Below, in pieces: positions 1 through 6,344 of a DNA stretch of 33,647 nt. The notes below the pieces were generated by a model that saw only the letters and a list, made by a program, of their open reading frames with translations, was not told the DNA's origin and did no database searches. The DNA is from RGIG1995 sp045126815 (lineage in GTDB: Bacteria > Bacillota > Clostridia > Oscillospirales > CAG-272): positions 1 to 33,647 of the forward strand of contig JBGVPD010000064.1 in NCBI GenBank assembly GCA_045126815.1. Direction: 5' to 3'. The first letter of the stretch is position 1. The number at the start of each line of letters is the position of its first letter. A program made the translations under genes and the position numbers.

Positions 1-219
1 CATCTCCCCGAGGCATACCGCGCCCTCGGCTGAGGTGTCAAATTAGCGGTGAACGTGAACTGTAAATTATCGTTTATAGCGGTCATGATTTAAAACGATA
101 CGCAAATTAAAGCCTGTCTGTCGGCGTTAATTTGCGGAAAATAAATAGACAGAATGCACCCGGAGAAAGATGCGTGAATAGATTTTCGGACAGGGGTTCG
201 ACTCCCCTCGACTCCACCA
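1..219 (+). ncRNA. ssrA: tmRNA (ssrA), 3' part; 5' end off window
   Basis: tmRNA rescues ribosomes stalled on broken messages. The sequence from 1 to 219 follows the layout of Bacillus/Clostridia tmRNA downstream of the tag reading frame: a pseudoknot-2-like block at about 1-40, further pseudoknot segments, and then the tRNA-like domain. That domain has a T-arm with the loop GGGGTTCGACTCCCC (193-207), and the gene ends in an encoded CCA at 217-219. The tag-coding part and the 5' acceptor strand lie left of the window, so the tag cannot be read. The last 12 bases are repeated at 4059-4070, which marks this gene as an integration target. Confidence 0.9.
208..219 (+). repeat. attL-like core: left copy of 12-bp direct repeat
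   Basis: TCGACTCCACCA is the 3' terminus of the tmRNA and recurs exactly at 4059-4070. Tyrosine recombinases commonly integrate in the 3' ends of tRNA and tmRNA genes and regenerate the gene at one junction. This copy completes a functional-looking tmRNA end. The identity is seen directly; the att role is inference. Confidence 0.72.
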
Positions 220-251
220 TTCATTCTCACAAAAAGTGAGATATAAAAAGC

Positions 252-283
252 ATACTCACAAAGAAAACTGTCTTTGTGAGTAT
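252..283 (+). terminator. hairpin downstream of tmRNA (13-bp stem)
   Basis: A perfect 13-bp inverted repeat (252-264 with 271-283) has a 6-base loop and is followed by TGACTTTTCT. A smaller hairpin, CTCAC/GTGAG, sits just before it at 226-240. If 208-4070 is an inserted element, the original tmRNA terminator was moved to 4076-4107, and this hairpin could serve as the replacement. The T-run is weak, so termination is plausible rather than clear. Confidence 0.45.
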
Positions 284-372
284 TGACTTTTCTATCATTG
301 ATTAAAAGACTTTTATTAAACACTTAGAAATCTTTGCTATACCCATAATAAAAAAAGAATGGAGATACAATA

Positions 373-2214
373 ATGCCTCAAAAAACAAGTTATGAAATCA
401 TACAAGAAAAAATTCATACTATGAAGGATTCGTACCCTTGTTTACGGAGTGCAAAAGACGAACACGTTTTTGCCGCTTTAGCTGTTAAGTCTAATCTTTA
501 CAAAAACCCTTCTCTTTACTTTGACGAAAATGATATCAAAGATATACTGGTAGATTCTGTCAAAGACGGCGGTGTAGATGCTTTATTAACCGATCCCAAT
601 TCGGAAACTAATAATCTTATGATTTGTCAAGCTAAATATTATGCAAACATAACCTTTGACGAGGTACGTGATGCTGTTGCCAAAATGATTTTGTTCTACA
701 AAAGCATGGAACGTGGAGAGTATGAAATCGTAAACGAAACTGTTCAAAGAAGATATTTGTCTTTAAGAGCCGAAATAGGCGAAGAATCAAAAGTATGTTT
801 TGTTTTTTATACAAGTGCTTCAAAAAACAGAGTTCGTGAAGACCGCATAAAAAAATTACTCCAAGATCACGATTTGGACAGCAAGAATTTTGAAATACAA
901 TTGTATTTTAGTGATGACATTGTTGACGAGATTAAAGAATCCGAATCTCGTCGCCCTACTGTAGAAATTGGGAAAATCACAATTGACGAAGCTAACAATG
1001 CTCTATATTACGGTGATGAGGCTGCCATTGTAAACGTTTCTGCTTTTTCCATAAAAGAATTATATGCTACTCATAGCACGAATCTTCTTTCTCGCAACTT
1101 AAGATACTACATAAAAAAGCGAGATATAGATTCTTCTATAAATGAGACTATTAGCAAGACTCCTGAAACCTTTTGGTTCAAAAATAATGGAATAACCATT
1201 ATTTGCGACAATTTTGATGTTGATGGTAAGCAAGTAAAATTAAAAAATTTCTCTATTGTAAACGGCGGACAAACAACCACATTACTGCATAAGAGCAAAG
1301 AGATAAATAAAGAAAATGATCTTTTTTTACCTTGCAAAATCATAAAAACCTTAGGTGAAACAGAGGATGAAAAGAACTTATTTAGTCTCGAAATAGCTAA
1401 GGCAACTAATTCCCAAAAAGCAATAAAATCTATAGACTTAAAAGCAAACGCCCCTGAGCAAGTTAGGTTTGCTATTGCAATGAGAAATTCAGGATTGTTT
1501 TACCAAACCAAACGCGGCGAAGAAATTCCAAAAGATTTTAGGGAAGATTACAAAAATACCGATCTTGTTGAAGTTGGTAAGCTGTGTTTGGCTGGTATTT
1601 TTCAATTGCCAGCATCAAGCCGCAATAAACCGTCTACGCTTTATTTAGAAAAATATTATAATCCTATTTTTAACATTAATGAGCAATATCAAATATGTTC
1701 GCTTGTAAAAGAACTTCTTTACATTGATACGTATTTTAGAAAAACTTTTATTTCCAAATTTGATAAAGAATACGAGAATGATCCTACCTCTTCTGAGATA
1801 ATTCCATTTGCTCATAATGCGAGAACTATTTGTATTTCATTTGTAACATTAGCTTCAAGGTATTATTACAAAAACATAACCGATTCGGATTTAAAAGTTA
1901 TATTTGATTATACGAACAAAGAAAAATCCTATGATGATTTCTTTTATGATATTTTTAAGGATATTGACGGATATAATAATATCTTCCCTAAAAAGCTTTT
2001 TGACAATAAGGATAAATATGACGAAGTTCTTTGTAAACTTTTTGAAATAGTAATATTTGCAGGTAGTAAATATTACAGCATCAAAAAAGAAGCAGATAAC
2101 ACACTATCAGAATCTAATTTTCTTAAAAGAGATAGTAATTATTATGCAATTCTCAAAACAGATTGGCGTAATATTTCTAAACAAATTATGGATATTTTTA
2201 ATGGAATAGAATAA
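373..2214 (+). CDS. AIPR-family protein with PD-(D/E)xK-like N-terminus (abortive infection / phage defence)
   Basis: A 613-residue protein. Residues about 235-520 match the AIPR family (abortive infection phage resistance): NLRYYIKK, then INETISKTPETFW, NNGITI near 271-276 and IVNGGQTTTLL near 295-305. The N-terminus has D65-G-G-V-D69 followed by C-Q86-A-K88 on a predicted strand. This is the D...QxK arrangement of Mrr-like PD-(D/E)xK nucleases, so DNA or RNA cleavage is a reasonable inference. There is no signal peptide or membrane segment, so it should be cytosolic. The start has GGAG nine bases upstream. It is convergent with the Fic gene and lies inside the putative tmRNA-integrated element, a typical setting for defence genes. 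Family assignment is firm; nuclease activity is inferred from motifs only. Confidence 0.88.
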   Translation: MPQKTSYEIIQEKIHTMKDSYPCLRSAKDEHVFAALAVKSNLYKNPSLYFDENDIKDILVDSVKDGGVDALLTDPNSETNNLMICQAKYYANITFDEVRDAVAKMILFYKSMERGEYEIVNETVQRRYLSLRAEIGEESKVCFVFYTSASKNRVREDRIKKLLQDHDLDSKNFEIQLYFSDDIVDEIKESESRRPTVEIGKITIDEANNALYYGDEAAIVNVSAFSIKELYATHSTNLLSRNLRYYIKKRDIDSSINETISKTPETFWFKNNGITIICDNFDVDGKQVKLKNFSIVNGGQTTTLLHKSKEINKENDLFLPCKIIKTLGETEDEKNLFSLEIAKATNSQKAIKSIDLKANAPEQVRFAIAMRNSGLFYQTKRGEEIPKDFREDYKNTDLVEVGKLCLAGIFQLPASSRNKPSTLYLEKYYNPIFNINEQYQICSLVKELLYIDTYFRKTFISKFDKEYENDPTSSEIIPFAHNARTICISFVTLASRYYYKNITDSDLKVIFDYTNKEKSYDDFFYDIFKDIDGYNNIFPKKLFDNKDKYDEVLCKLFEIVIFAGSKYYSIKKEADNTLSESNFLKRDSNYYAILKTDWRNISKQIMDIFNGIE

Positions 2215-2218
2215 AACT

Positions 2219-2259
2219 TATAAATGGAGGATGACAGTATGTGTCATCCTCCATTTATA
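2219..2259. terminator. perfect 18-bp palindromic hairpin between convergent genes
   Basis: Arms 2219-2236 and 2242-2259 are exact complements around a 5-base loop, five bases after the AIPR stop codon. On the minus strand the stem is followed by AGTTTTATTC, and on the plus strand by GCAAAATC. It lies where transcripts from both sides meet, so it probably acts as a bidirectional terminator or 3'-end protector, although neither side has a strong T-run. Confidence 0.55.
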
Positions 2260-2286
2260 GCAAAATCAAAGACAATTATTATTTAA

Positions 2287-2385
2287 TTATTTTTTCAAGA
2301 AACTCTCTATTACTGAAACGGCCATCTTTAAATTATCCGCCGATGCCCAATCATTTACACTATAAAATTTTACATACTCTATCAC
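2287..2385 (-). CDS. possible 32-residue peptide directly downstream of the Fic gene
   Basis: GTG start at 2385 preceded by AGGAG eleven bases upstream, stop TAA at 2287-2289. The translation includes YVKFYSVNDWASADNLKM and ends FLKK, a balanced composition unlike random AT-rich sequence. It is in the same frame as the Fic gene and separated from it by the Fic stop, a second TAA and 21 further bases, so it could be a coupled small gene or the detached tail of a longer ancestor. The Fic-inhibitory motif (S/T)xxxE(G/N) is absent, so there is no motif support for a FicA-type antitoxin. The function is unknown; the call rests on the ribosome binding site, position and composition. Confidence 0.35.
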   Translation of the reverse strand: MIEYVKFYSVNDWASADNLKMAVSVIESFLKK

Positions 2386-2409
2386 TTTAATGATTTCTCC
2401 TAAATTTTA

Positions 2410-3651
2410 TTACCCATTATACTTATAAACCACCAAGTCTTGATTCAACTTATAAATAATCTCACCTTTTTTGTTTTTGGCCTTTTCTAAAATGCCGTAG
2501 TCGGTAAGATTATTGAGAATCTTCAAGGCGCCAGGTTTTGTCATAGTAGCATTGATATACGTTAAAAACTCTTTATACTTAAAGTAATTCTCCGAATTAT
2601 GCACAAGTATTTTCTTAACGTAGTTCCATTCGGTATTCGTAAGGCTATCACCGGTCTTTGAAAGCATATTTTTGATCTCTTCAAGATTCTTGTAAATGAA
2701 GCTATACTTGATTGAAGTCTCAAGAATATATCCCAAGAAATACGTTAAGTCGTTGTTAGTGTTTCGCGTATTTTCAATAGCGCGGTAATAGTTACTCTTG
2801 CTGTCATTAATAGCCTCGCTCATGAAATATGGTGCAATTGCTATATCATTGATATAATTCAACCAAAAAGAAACCATTCTCGCAGTACGTCCATTAAAAT
2901 CAAAATACGGATGAACGTAAAGTATATAATAATGACAAATATGAGGAAGCAATACACCACAAGATTCTAAACATTTACTATCATTAGCGAAGACAAACAA
3001 TGAATCCATGCATTCATCTATAACTTCAACAGGTGCACCTTCATAATTGCCAATATAAACGCTATCATGACGGTAATATGAACCGGCATTCAATTTCTTA
3101 TCTTCCGGTAAACTATCCTTACTTAAGATGTTATATAACTTCAGCAAATTTTCCTTAGTGAACGCAGGTTTATTTTCGATAATAAACTTTACTGCATCCA
3201 ACATATTACGAACTATAATATCATTATTATCAACAAGCTCTTTCTTCTGATATATTTCTTTGATCCTCTTGTGTGTCGTCGGAATATTTTCAATATTCAA
3301 AGAACCCTCAATTTCCGAAAACACACTAGACATCATAATATCGTCGAGGTTTCTCATAAACAGCGAACTATGATTGCTTTCAAAATCTGAGCTCAGCAAT
3401 CTTATATACTCCTCAAATACTGAAGCCAAATACTTTAAAAACACATAAAAGCAATGTTTCGAATTAAAAGTTTTCAGAGGAAGAACTCTAAACAACTGCA
3501 CATTCTCTTCTACCAACTCATCTTTTATTGATAAAAATTCGGAAAACTGCTCTTTTGAAAACATTACCCCTACCTTTTGATTATAACGCAAATCATCAAC
3601 AGAATAATATTTATCTTGTGTAAGCAACTCTAAAACCTTAATCTTATCCAT
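2410..3651 (-). CDS. Fic-family protein with C-terminal winged helix
   Basis: 413 residues from the chosen start. Fic proteins usually transfer AMP or another nucleotide phosphate from a nucleotide to a protein hydroxyl. The motif HPYFDFNGRTAR (about 247-258) matches HPFx(D/E)GNGRxxR, keeping the His, Asp, Asn-Gly-Arg and last Arg, but with Phe in place of the Gly after Asp. FSEIEG at about 111-116 sits where the inhibitory motif of self-inhibited Fic proteins lies, with Phe instead of the first Ser/Thr. The last ~75 residues (TNTEW... to the end) look like a winged helix-turn-helix, as in many Fic regulators. An upstream ATG at 3666 is less likely, because its own codons contain the GGAGG that serves the ATG at 3651. 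It is driven by a perfect promoter and is convergent with the AIPR gene. Confidence 0.88.
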   Translation of the reverse strand: MDKIKVLELLTQDKYYSVDDLRYNQKVGVMFSKEQFSEFLSIKDELVEENVQLFRVLPLKTFNSKHCFYVFLKYLASVFEEYIRLLSSDFESNHSSLFMRNLDDIMMSSVFSEIEGSLNIENIPTTHKRIKEIYQKKELVDNNDIIVRNMLDAVKFIIENKPAFTKENLLKLYNILSKDSLPEDKKLNAGSYYRHDSVYIGNYEGAPVEVIDECMDSLFVFANDSKCLESCGVLLPHICHYYILYVHPYFDFNGRTARMVSFWLNYINDIAIAPYFMSEAINDSKSNYYRAIENTRNTNNDLTYFLGYILETSIKYSFIYKNLEEIKNMLSKTGDSLTNTEWNYVKKILVHNSENYFKYKEFLTYINATMTKPGALKILNNLTDYGILEKAKNKKGEIIYKLNQDLVVYKYNG

Positions 3652-3686
3652 TACATTTTCCTCCATGATACATTATTTATACTATT

Positions 3687-3715
3687 ATTATAACCGAATT
3701 GTTCCGTCTTGTCAA
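3687..3715 (-). promoter_or_regulatory. perfect sigma-A consensus promoter of the Fic gene
   Basis: On the minus strand TTGACA (3710-3715) and TATAAT (3687-3692) are separated by exactly 17 bases, ending about 35 bases before the Fic start. A promoter this strong on a potential toxin gene suggests that it is normally held down by a repressor. Confidence 0.85.
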
Positions 3716-3720
3716 CCACA

Positions 3721-3746
3721 TTGTAAACCTTTTTGTAAACCTTTTC
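3721..3746 (-). repeat. tandem 13-bp direct repeat next to the Fic promoter (candidate operator)
   Basis: TTGTAAACCTTTT occurs twice back to back (3721-3733 and 3734-3746), starting 5 bases upstream of the -35 box. Two sites on the same helix face a little over one turn apart would suit a dimeric regulator, for example the winged-helix tail of the Fic protein itself. The repeat is seen; the operator role is inferred. Confidence 0.5.
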
Positions 3747-4058
3747 ATAAATCATATTATACCAAATCTGCAACTAAAATAATCACATTTTCATTATAAT
3801 ACAGTATTCTTTGCATTTCTCCCCCATAAATATAAAAAAGATTTCTCAAAAAACACTCGCATTGAAACAGAAAGGCAGTGCGGGGTGTATACGTGCCGGT
3901 TTCAATACAAGCAAAATATTTGCTTGTACTAAAATCACATAAAACAGTATCTATGTCTATTAAAATTAGTCTATGGTTTTCCTTGGCATTACGGCCGTCA
4001 TACCCATGATGGCAAGGATATTCATTTTACTCACTCCGTGAAAACCTGAGGTGAATCA
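3747..4058. other. gene-free right end of the putative element, with hairpins
   Basis: No gene is supported in this stretch. It holds ATTGAAAC...GTTTCAAT arms (about 3861-3906) enclosing a GC-richer loop, then a perfect 10-bp hairpin TACAAGCAAA/TTTGCTTGTA (3906-3928), and an imperfect inverted repeat around CCTTGGCAT...ATGGCAAGG (about 3979-4018). This is a plausible place for recombinase arm sites or a small RNA. A 19-codon minus-strand frame near 4023 is too short to call. Confidence 0.4.
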
Positions 4059-4070
4059 TCGACTCCACCA
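4059..4070 (+). repeat. attR-like core: right copy of 12-bp direct repeat
   Basis: An exact second copy of the tmRNA 3' end TCGACTCCACCA, including the encoded CCA, with no tRNA-like structure upstream. It is followed within a few bases by a strong terminator. This is the arrangement expected where an element has pushed the original tmRNA end and terminator away from the gene. Confidence 0.72.
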
Positions 4071-4075
4071 AAAAT

Positions 4076-4107
4076 AAAAAAGCCCTTTTGGGCTTTTTGT
4101 TTTTGTT
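4076..4107 (+). terminator. intrinsic terminator, probably the original tmRNA terminator
   Basis: Hairpin AGCCC-TTTT-GGGCT with an A-run before it and TTTTGTTTTTG after it. No plus-strand gene ends here: the nearest plus-strand genes are the AIPR gene ending at 2214 and the SDR gene starting at 4507. With the tmRNA 3' end repeated immediately upstream, it is best explained as the displaced ssrA terminator. Confidence 0.8.
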
Positions 4108-4129
4108 TGATCACTTTAGAGATGGGAGT

Positions 4130-4261
4130 AGAACGCAGTGATAAAAATGCTCCGGTGAATCATTTTTGAACGGTGACCGAAGCTTTTTGCAAAGCACATC
4201 TTCACCATTTCCGCTTATGCTTTGCAAAAAGCAAGAGCGACTCACCGACATAATAATCACA
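4130..4261. repeat. ~130-bp imperfect palindrome (REP/MITE-like)
   Basis: The core is a perfect 15-bp inverted repeat, GCTTTTTGCAAAGCA (4182-4196) against 4218-4232. Outside it CGGTGAATC (about 4153-4161) pairs with GACTCACCG at 8 of 9 positions, and the ends read GTGAT...ATCAC. It looks like a non-coding mobile palindromic element. GGTGAATCAT within it (4154-4163) also occurs at 4050-4059, beside the attR-like core. From 4262 to 4436 nothing further is recognised. Confidence 0.6.
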
Positions 4262-4436
4262 TGCTCTAGGTTGTATAGTATATATACACAAAGTAATACT
4301 TGATTATCTTTTTACTTAATATAACATGAATAATGCATAGAACTACGCTCTTTACAAGAAAATACACTACGACAGATTAATTATTATAATAAAAATATAC
4401 TCTTTCTTTTTAATATTTTGTAACCATAGTTTTTTC

Positions 4437-4466
4437 TTGACGAAAATATGGATTTAATGTTATAAT
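4437..4466 (+). promoter_or_regulatory. sigma-A-type promoter of the SDR gene
   Basis: TTGACG (4437-4442), an 18-base spacer and TATAAT (4461-4466), about 40 bases before the start codon. The ribosome binding site AAAGGAG follows. Confidence 0.7.
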
Positions 4467-4506
4467 TACAAAAAAATAACACATTAAAAGACAAAGGAGA
4501 CATACA

Positions 4507-5325
4507 ATGAAAAAAGATGTTTGCGTTATTACCGGCGGTGGCAGTGGCATGGGCCTTGCTGCAGCAAAATGTATGCCCAAAGAAAAAATAATCGTCGTTA
4601 CCGGAAGAACTCTCTCTAAGCTTGAGGGCGCAGTAAAACAACTTGAAGAATTGGGATACGAAGCGTATGCCAAAACTTGCGACACATCTAATAGAGACCA
4701 AGTTCGCGAACTTGCAGAATATGCCGCATCTCTCGGCGAAATTAAAAACGTTATCAATTCCGCAGGGCTCTCACCTGCTATGGCTCAGCCCGAACAGTTA
4801 ATCCGTGTCAATGCGCTCGGAACTGTCTATATTAACGAAGAATTTTCCAAACTTATGAATGCAGGAAGTGTTATCGTCGATATCTCTTCCAACTCCGCAT
4901 ATATTCTTCCGAACTTTTTAGCAAACAAAAAGGTATTTGCTCTCGCTGATACCGACGAAGAAAAATTTGTAAAGAAAATCCTTTCTCTTCCCAACAAGTT
5001 AAAGGGCTACAAAGCAAGTGGTCTTGCATACGGACTTTCGAAAAAGTTTGTCATCTGGTATGCAGCAAAATCTGCTTTTGACCTCGGCAAAAAAGGTATT
5101 CGCGTATGCTCTCTCAGCCCCGGACTTATTTCCACTGATATGGGTAATCTTGAAGCAGAAGAGGGTGCTTCATTATTAAAAACCACCGCTGAAAACCGCA
5201 TGGGTAAGCCTGAAGAGCTTGGATATGCAATTGCGGCTGTTGCCGACGAAAGAAACGGATACCTTGCAGGTGTTGACGTTTTGGTTGACGGCGGAAGTGT
5301 AGTTGGAAAAGCCTTTGTAAAATAA
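4507..5325 (+). CDS. short-chain dehydrogenase/reductase (SDR family)
   Basis: A 272-residue NAD(P)-dependent oxidoreductase with a single Rossmann fold. TGGGSGMG at 9-16 binds the nucleotide, NSAG at 84-87 is the structural motif, and Y175-x3-K179 (YGLSK) is the catalytic pair with a Ser near 127-130. After R34 (TGR) there is no Asp that would fix NAD preference, so NADP is possible. There is an insertion of about 40 residues between the serine strand and the catalytic Tyr (roughly 132-172). It stands alone between its own promoter and terminator, so the substrate cannot be guessed from neighbours. The start has AAAGGAG eight bases upstream. Confidence 0.9.
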   Translation: MKKDVCVITGGGSGMGLAAAKCMPKEKIIVVTGRTLSKLEGAVKQLEELGYEAYAKTCDTSNRDQVRELAEYAASLGEIKNVINSAGLSPAMAQPEQLIRVNALGTVYINEEFSKLMNAGSVIVDISSNSAYILPNFLANKKVFALADTDEEKFVKKILSLPNKLKGYKASGLAYGLSKKFVIWYAAKSAFDLGKKGIRVCSLSPGLISTDMGNLEAEEGASLLKTTAENRMGKPEELGYAIAAVADERNGYLAGVDVLVDGGSVVGKAFVK

Positions 5326-5350
5326 ATCAACAGTATAGATTATTATCAGC

Positions 5351-5416
5351 AAAAAACAAAGCACTAAACAGACATTTAGTTTTATAATTGTCTCTTTTAG
5401 TGCTTTTTGTTTTTTT
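5351..5416 (+). terminator. terminator of the SDR gene
   Basis: Arms around AAAGCACTAAA (5358-5368) and TTTTAGTGCTTT (5395-5406) with a ~26-base interior that can form its own small stem, followed by TTGTTTTTTT. Confidence 0.75.
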
Positions 5417-5522
5417 CAGCTTTATCGATTTCCCACTCACACATATCGCCGTAACAGAATAAAGTGTAATAGAGGTTTATATAAAGCCTCTGCGGATACT
5501 ACAAACAAAGGAGAATTGACGT

Positions 5523-5843
5523 ATGGATAAAAATTACTATGAACAAGATTACAATAAAAAACACGACTGTGATTGCACGAAAGACGATTGCGTAAAAGTA
5601 GGATACCACTACGCTAACATCAGTGTTCCCATCGAGCTTACCCCCAACACCACATTGGGAGACGTCGTTGTTGAATGTTGCGGTGACCCCACCGTAGAAT
5701 GTTGCGAAAGCAAAGGCGACAAAAAATGCAACGTTACGATCACCCAAAAAGTAAGCATAAAAATCCCCGTATGCTATCAAGTTACCGCTTGTATGGGCGA
5801 AACCAAATGCGATTGCGTTGACGAGTGCTGTAAAGATTATTAA
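5523..5843 (+). CDS. small cysteine-rich protein (14 Cys), unknown function
   Basis: 106 residues with 14 cysteines, four pairs of which are adjacent (CC at about 52-53, 59-60 and 103-104) or spaced CxC, and mostly charged elsewhere. The middle, from VPIELTPNTTLGDVVVECC to IKIPVCYQVTAC, alternates hydrophobic and polar residues like a small beta domain. There is no signal peptide or membrane segment. Many Cys residues in a short intracellular protein of a spore former suggest a spore coat component cross-linked by disulfides or a metal-binding protein; neither is shown. AGGAG lies 9 bases upstream of the ATG, and a strong terminator follows directly, so it is a single-gene unit. I do not recognise a named family. 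Confidence 0.78.
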   Translation: MDKNYYEQDYNKKHDCDCTKDDCVKVGYHYANISVPIELTPNTTLGDVVVECCGDPTVECCESKGDKKCNVTITQKVSIKIPVCYQVTACMGETKCDCVDECCKDY

Positions 5844-5846
5844 AAC

Positions 5847-5876
5847 AAAAAACCATCCTATTGGGTGGTTTTTTCG
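5847..5876 (+). terminator. terminator of the cysteine-rich gene
   Basis: AAAAAACCATCC-TATT-GGGTGGTTTTTT, a compact hairpin with a T-run starting three bases after the stop codon. Confidence 0.9.
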
Positions 5877-5934
5877 TTTGGTGGGCTACTAATTAAATAA
5901 TTTCTGCGTTTTTTTCTTAGCAAAAATACCTTTT

Positions 5935-6294
5935 CTATTCTCTTTTCTCTCTTATTTTTTCTTTCAAAGTTGTACAACTTGAAATAAGCATTCTTCTAAT
6001 TCGACCGCTAAGGTTTCTATGTTTTTTATAGACAGCTTCATCTATCGAGTTTGTGTTATATAACAGTTTTAGCCATCCCTCTGTTTCACTACATTCTTTT
6101 AGAGCAATTTCAAATTTTGAAAGCATATCCGCTTTACTCTGTCCGTAATTTGCTTCACGGATATTTGCATAAACGCTGCTCGAACTTTTACGGATTTGGA
6201 AAAGAGTGTTAGATGGTGCTTTTATATTTTGGCATAACAATTCTACCTCTGTTGCAAGTTGCTCGGAATATACAAGCAAATAATTTTTCGACAT
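5935..6294 (-). CDS. four-helix-bundle protein (S23 / Avd-like)
   Basis: 119 residues, almost wholly helical, matching the four-helix-bundle family found as ORFs in 23S rRNA intervening sequences and as the accessory protein Avd of diversity-generating retroelements. Family signs are IRKSSSSVYANIREAN, then the acidic/aromatic helix KFEIALKECSETEGWL and a last helix rich in Arg/Lys. Members can bind nucleic acid and Avd binds its reverse transcriptase. No reverse transcriptase, template repeat or rRNA lies nearby. AAAGGAG is seven bases before the start and a good promoter lies at 6316-6344. The structured hairpin array begins at the -35 box of that promoter, which suggests gene and array form one unit. 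The biological role is unknown. Confidence 0.82.
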   Translation of the reverse strand: MSKNYLLVYSEQLATEVELLCQNIKAPSNTLFQIRKSSSSVYANIREANYGQSKADMLSKFEIALKECSETEGWLKLLYNTNSIDEAVYKKHRNLSGRIRRMLISSCTTLKEKIREKRE

Positions 6295-6315
6295 ATAATC
6301 ACTCCTTTCAAATAT

Positions 6316-6344
6316 ATTATACTACTTTTACAAAAACAAATCAA
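6316..6344 (-). promoter_or_regulatory. promoter of the four-helix-bundle gene, abutting the hairpin array
   Basis: On the minus strand TTGATT (6339-6344), a 17-base spacer and TATAAT (6316-6321). The -35 box overlaps the first three bases of hairpin 1 of the array, so the array is upstream of, not within, the transcript. Confidence 0.72.

Noticed and set aside
90..323. Minus-strand 77-codon frame over the tmRNA.
   Set aside because: It is antisense to a clear structured RNA and spans its CCA end.
2239..2286. 15-codon plus-strand frame with GGAGG before its ATG inside the 18-bp palindrome.
   Set aside because: The apparent ribosome binding site is created by the palindrome itself; no support for translation.
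3966..4025. 19-codon minus-strand frame (MNILAIMGMTAVMPRKTID) with a GGAG upstream.
   Set aside because: Too short to separate from chance, and it overlaps an inverted repeat; recorded only as a possibility.
5935..6294. Four-helix-bundle protein as Avd of a diversity-generating retroelement.
   Set aside because: No reverse transcriptase, template repeat or variable repeat was found in the window. The beta-helix repeats of the giant protein are ordinary structural repeats.
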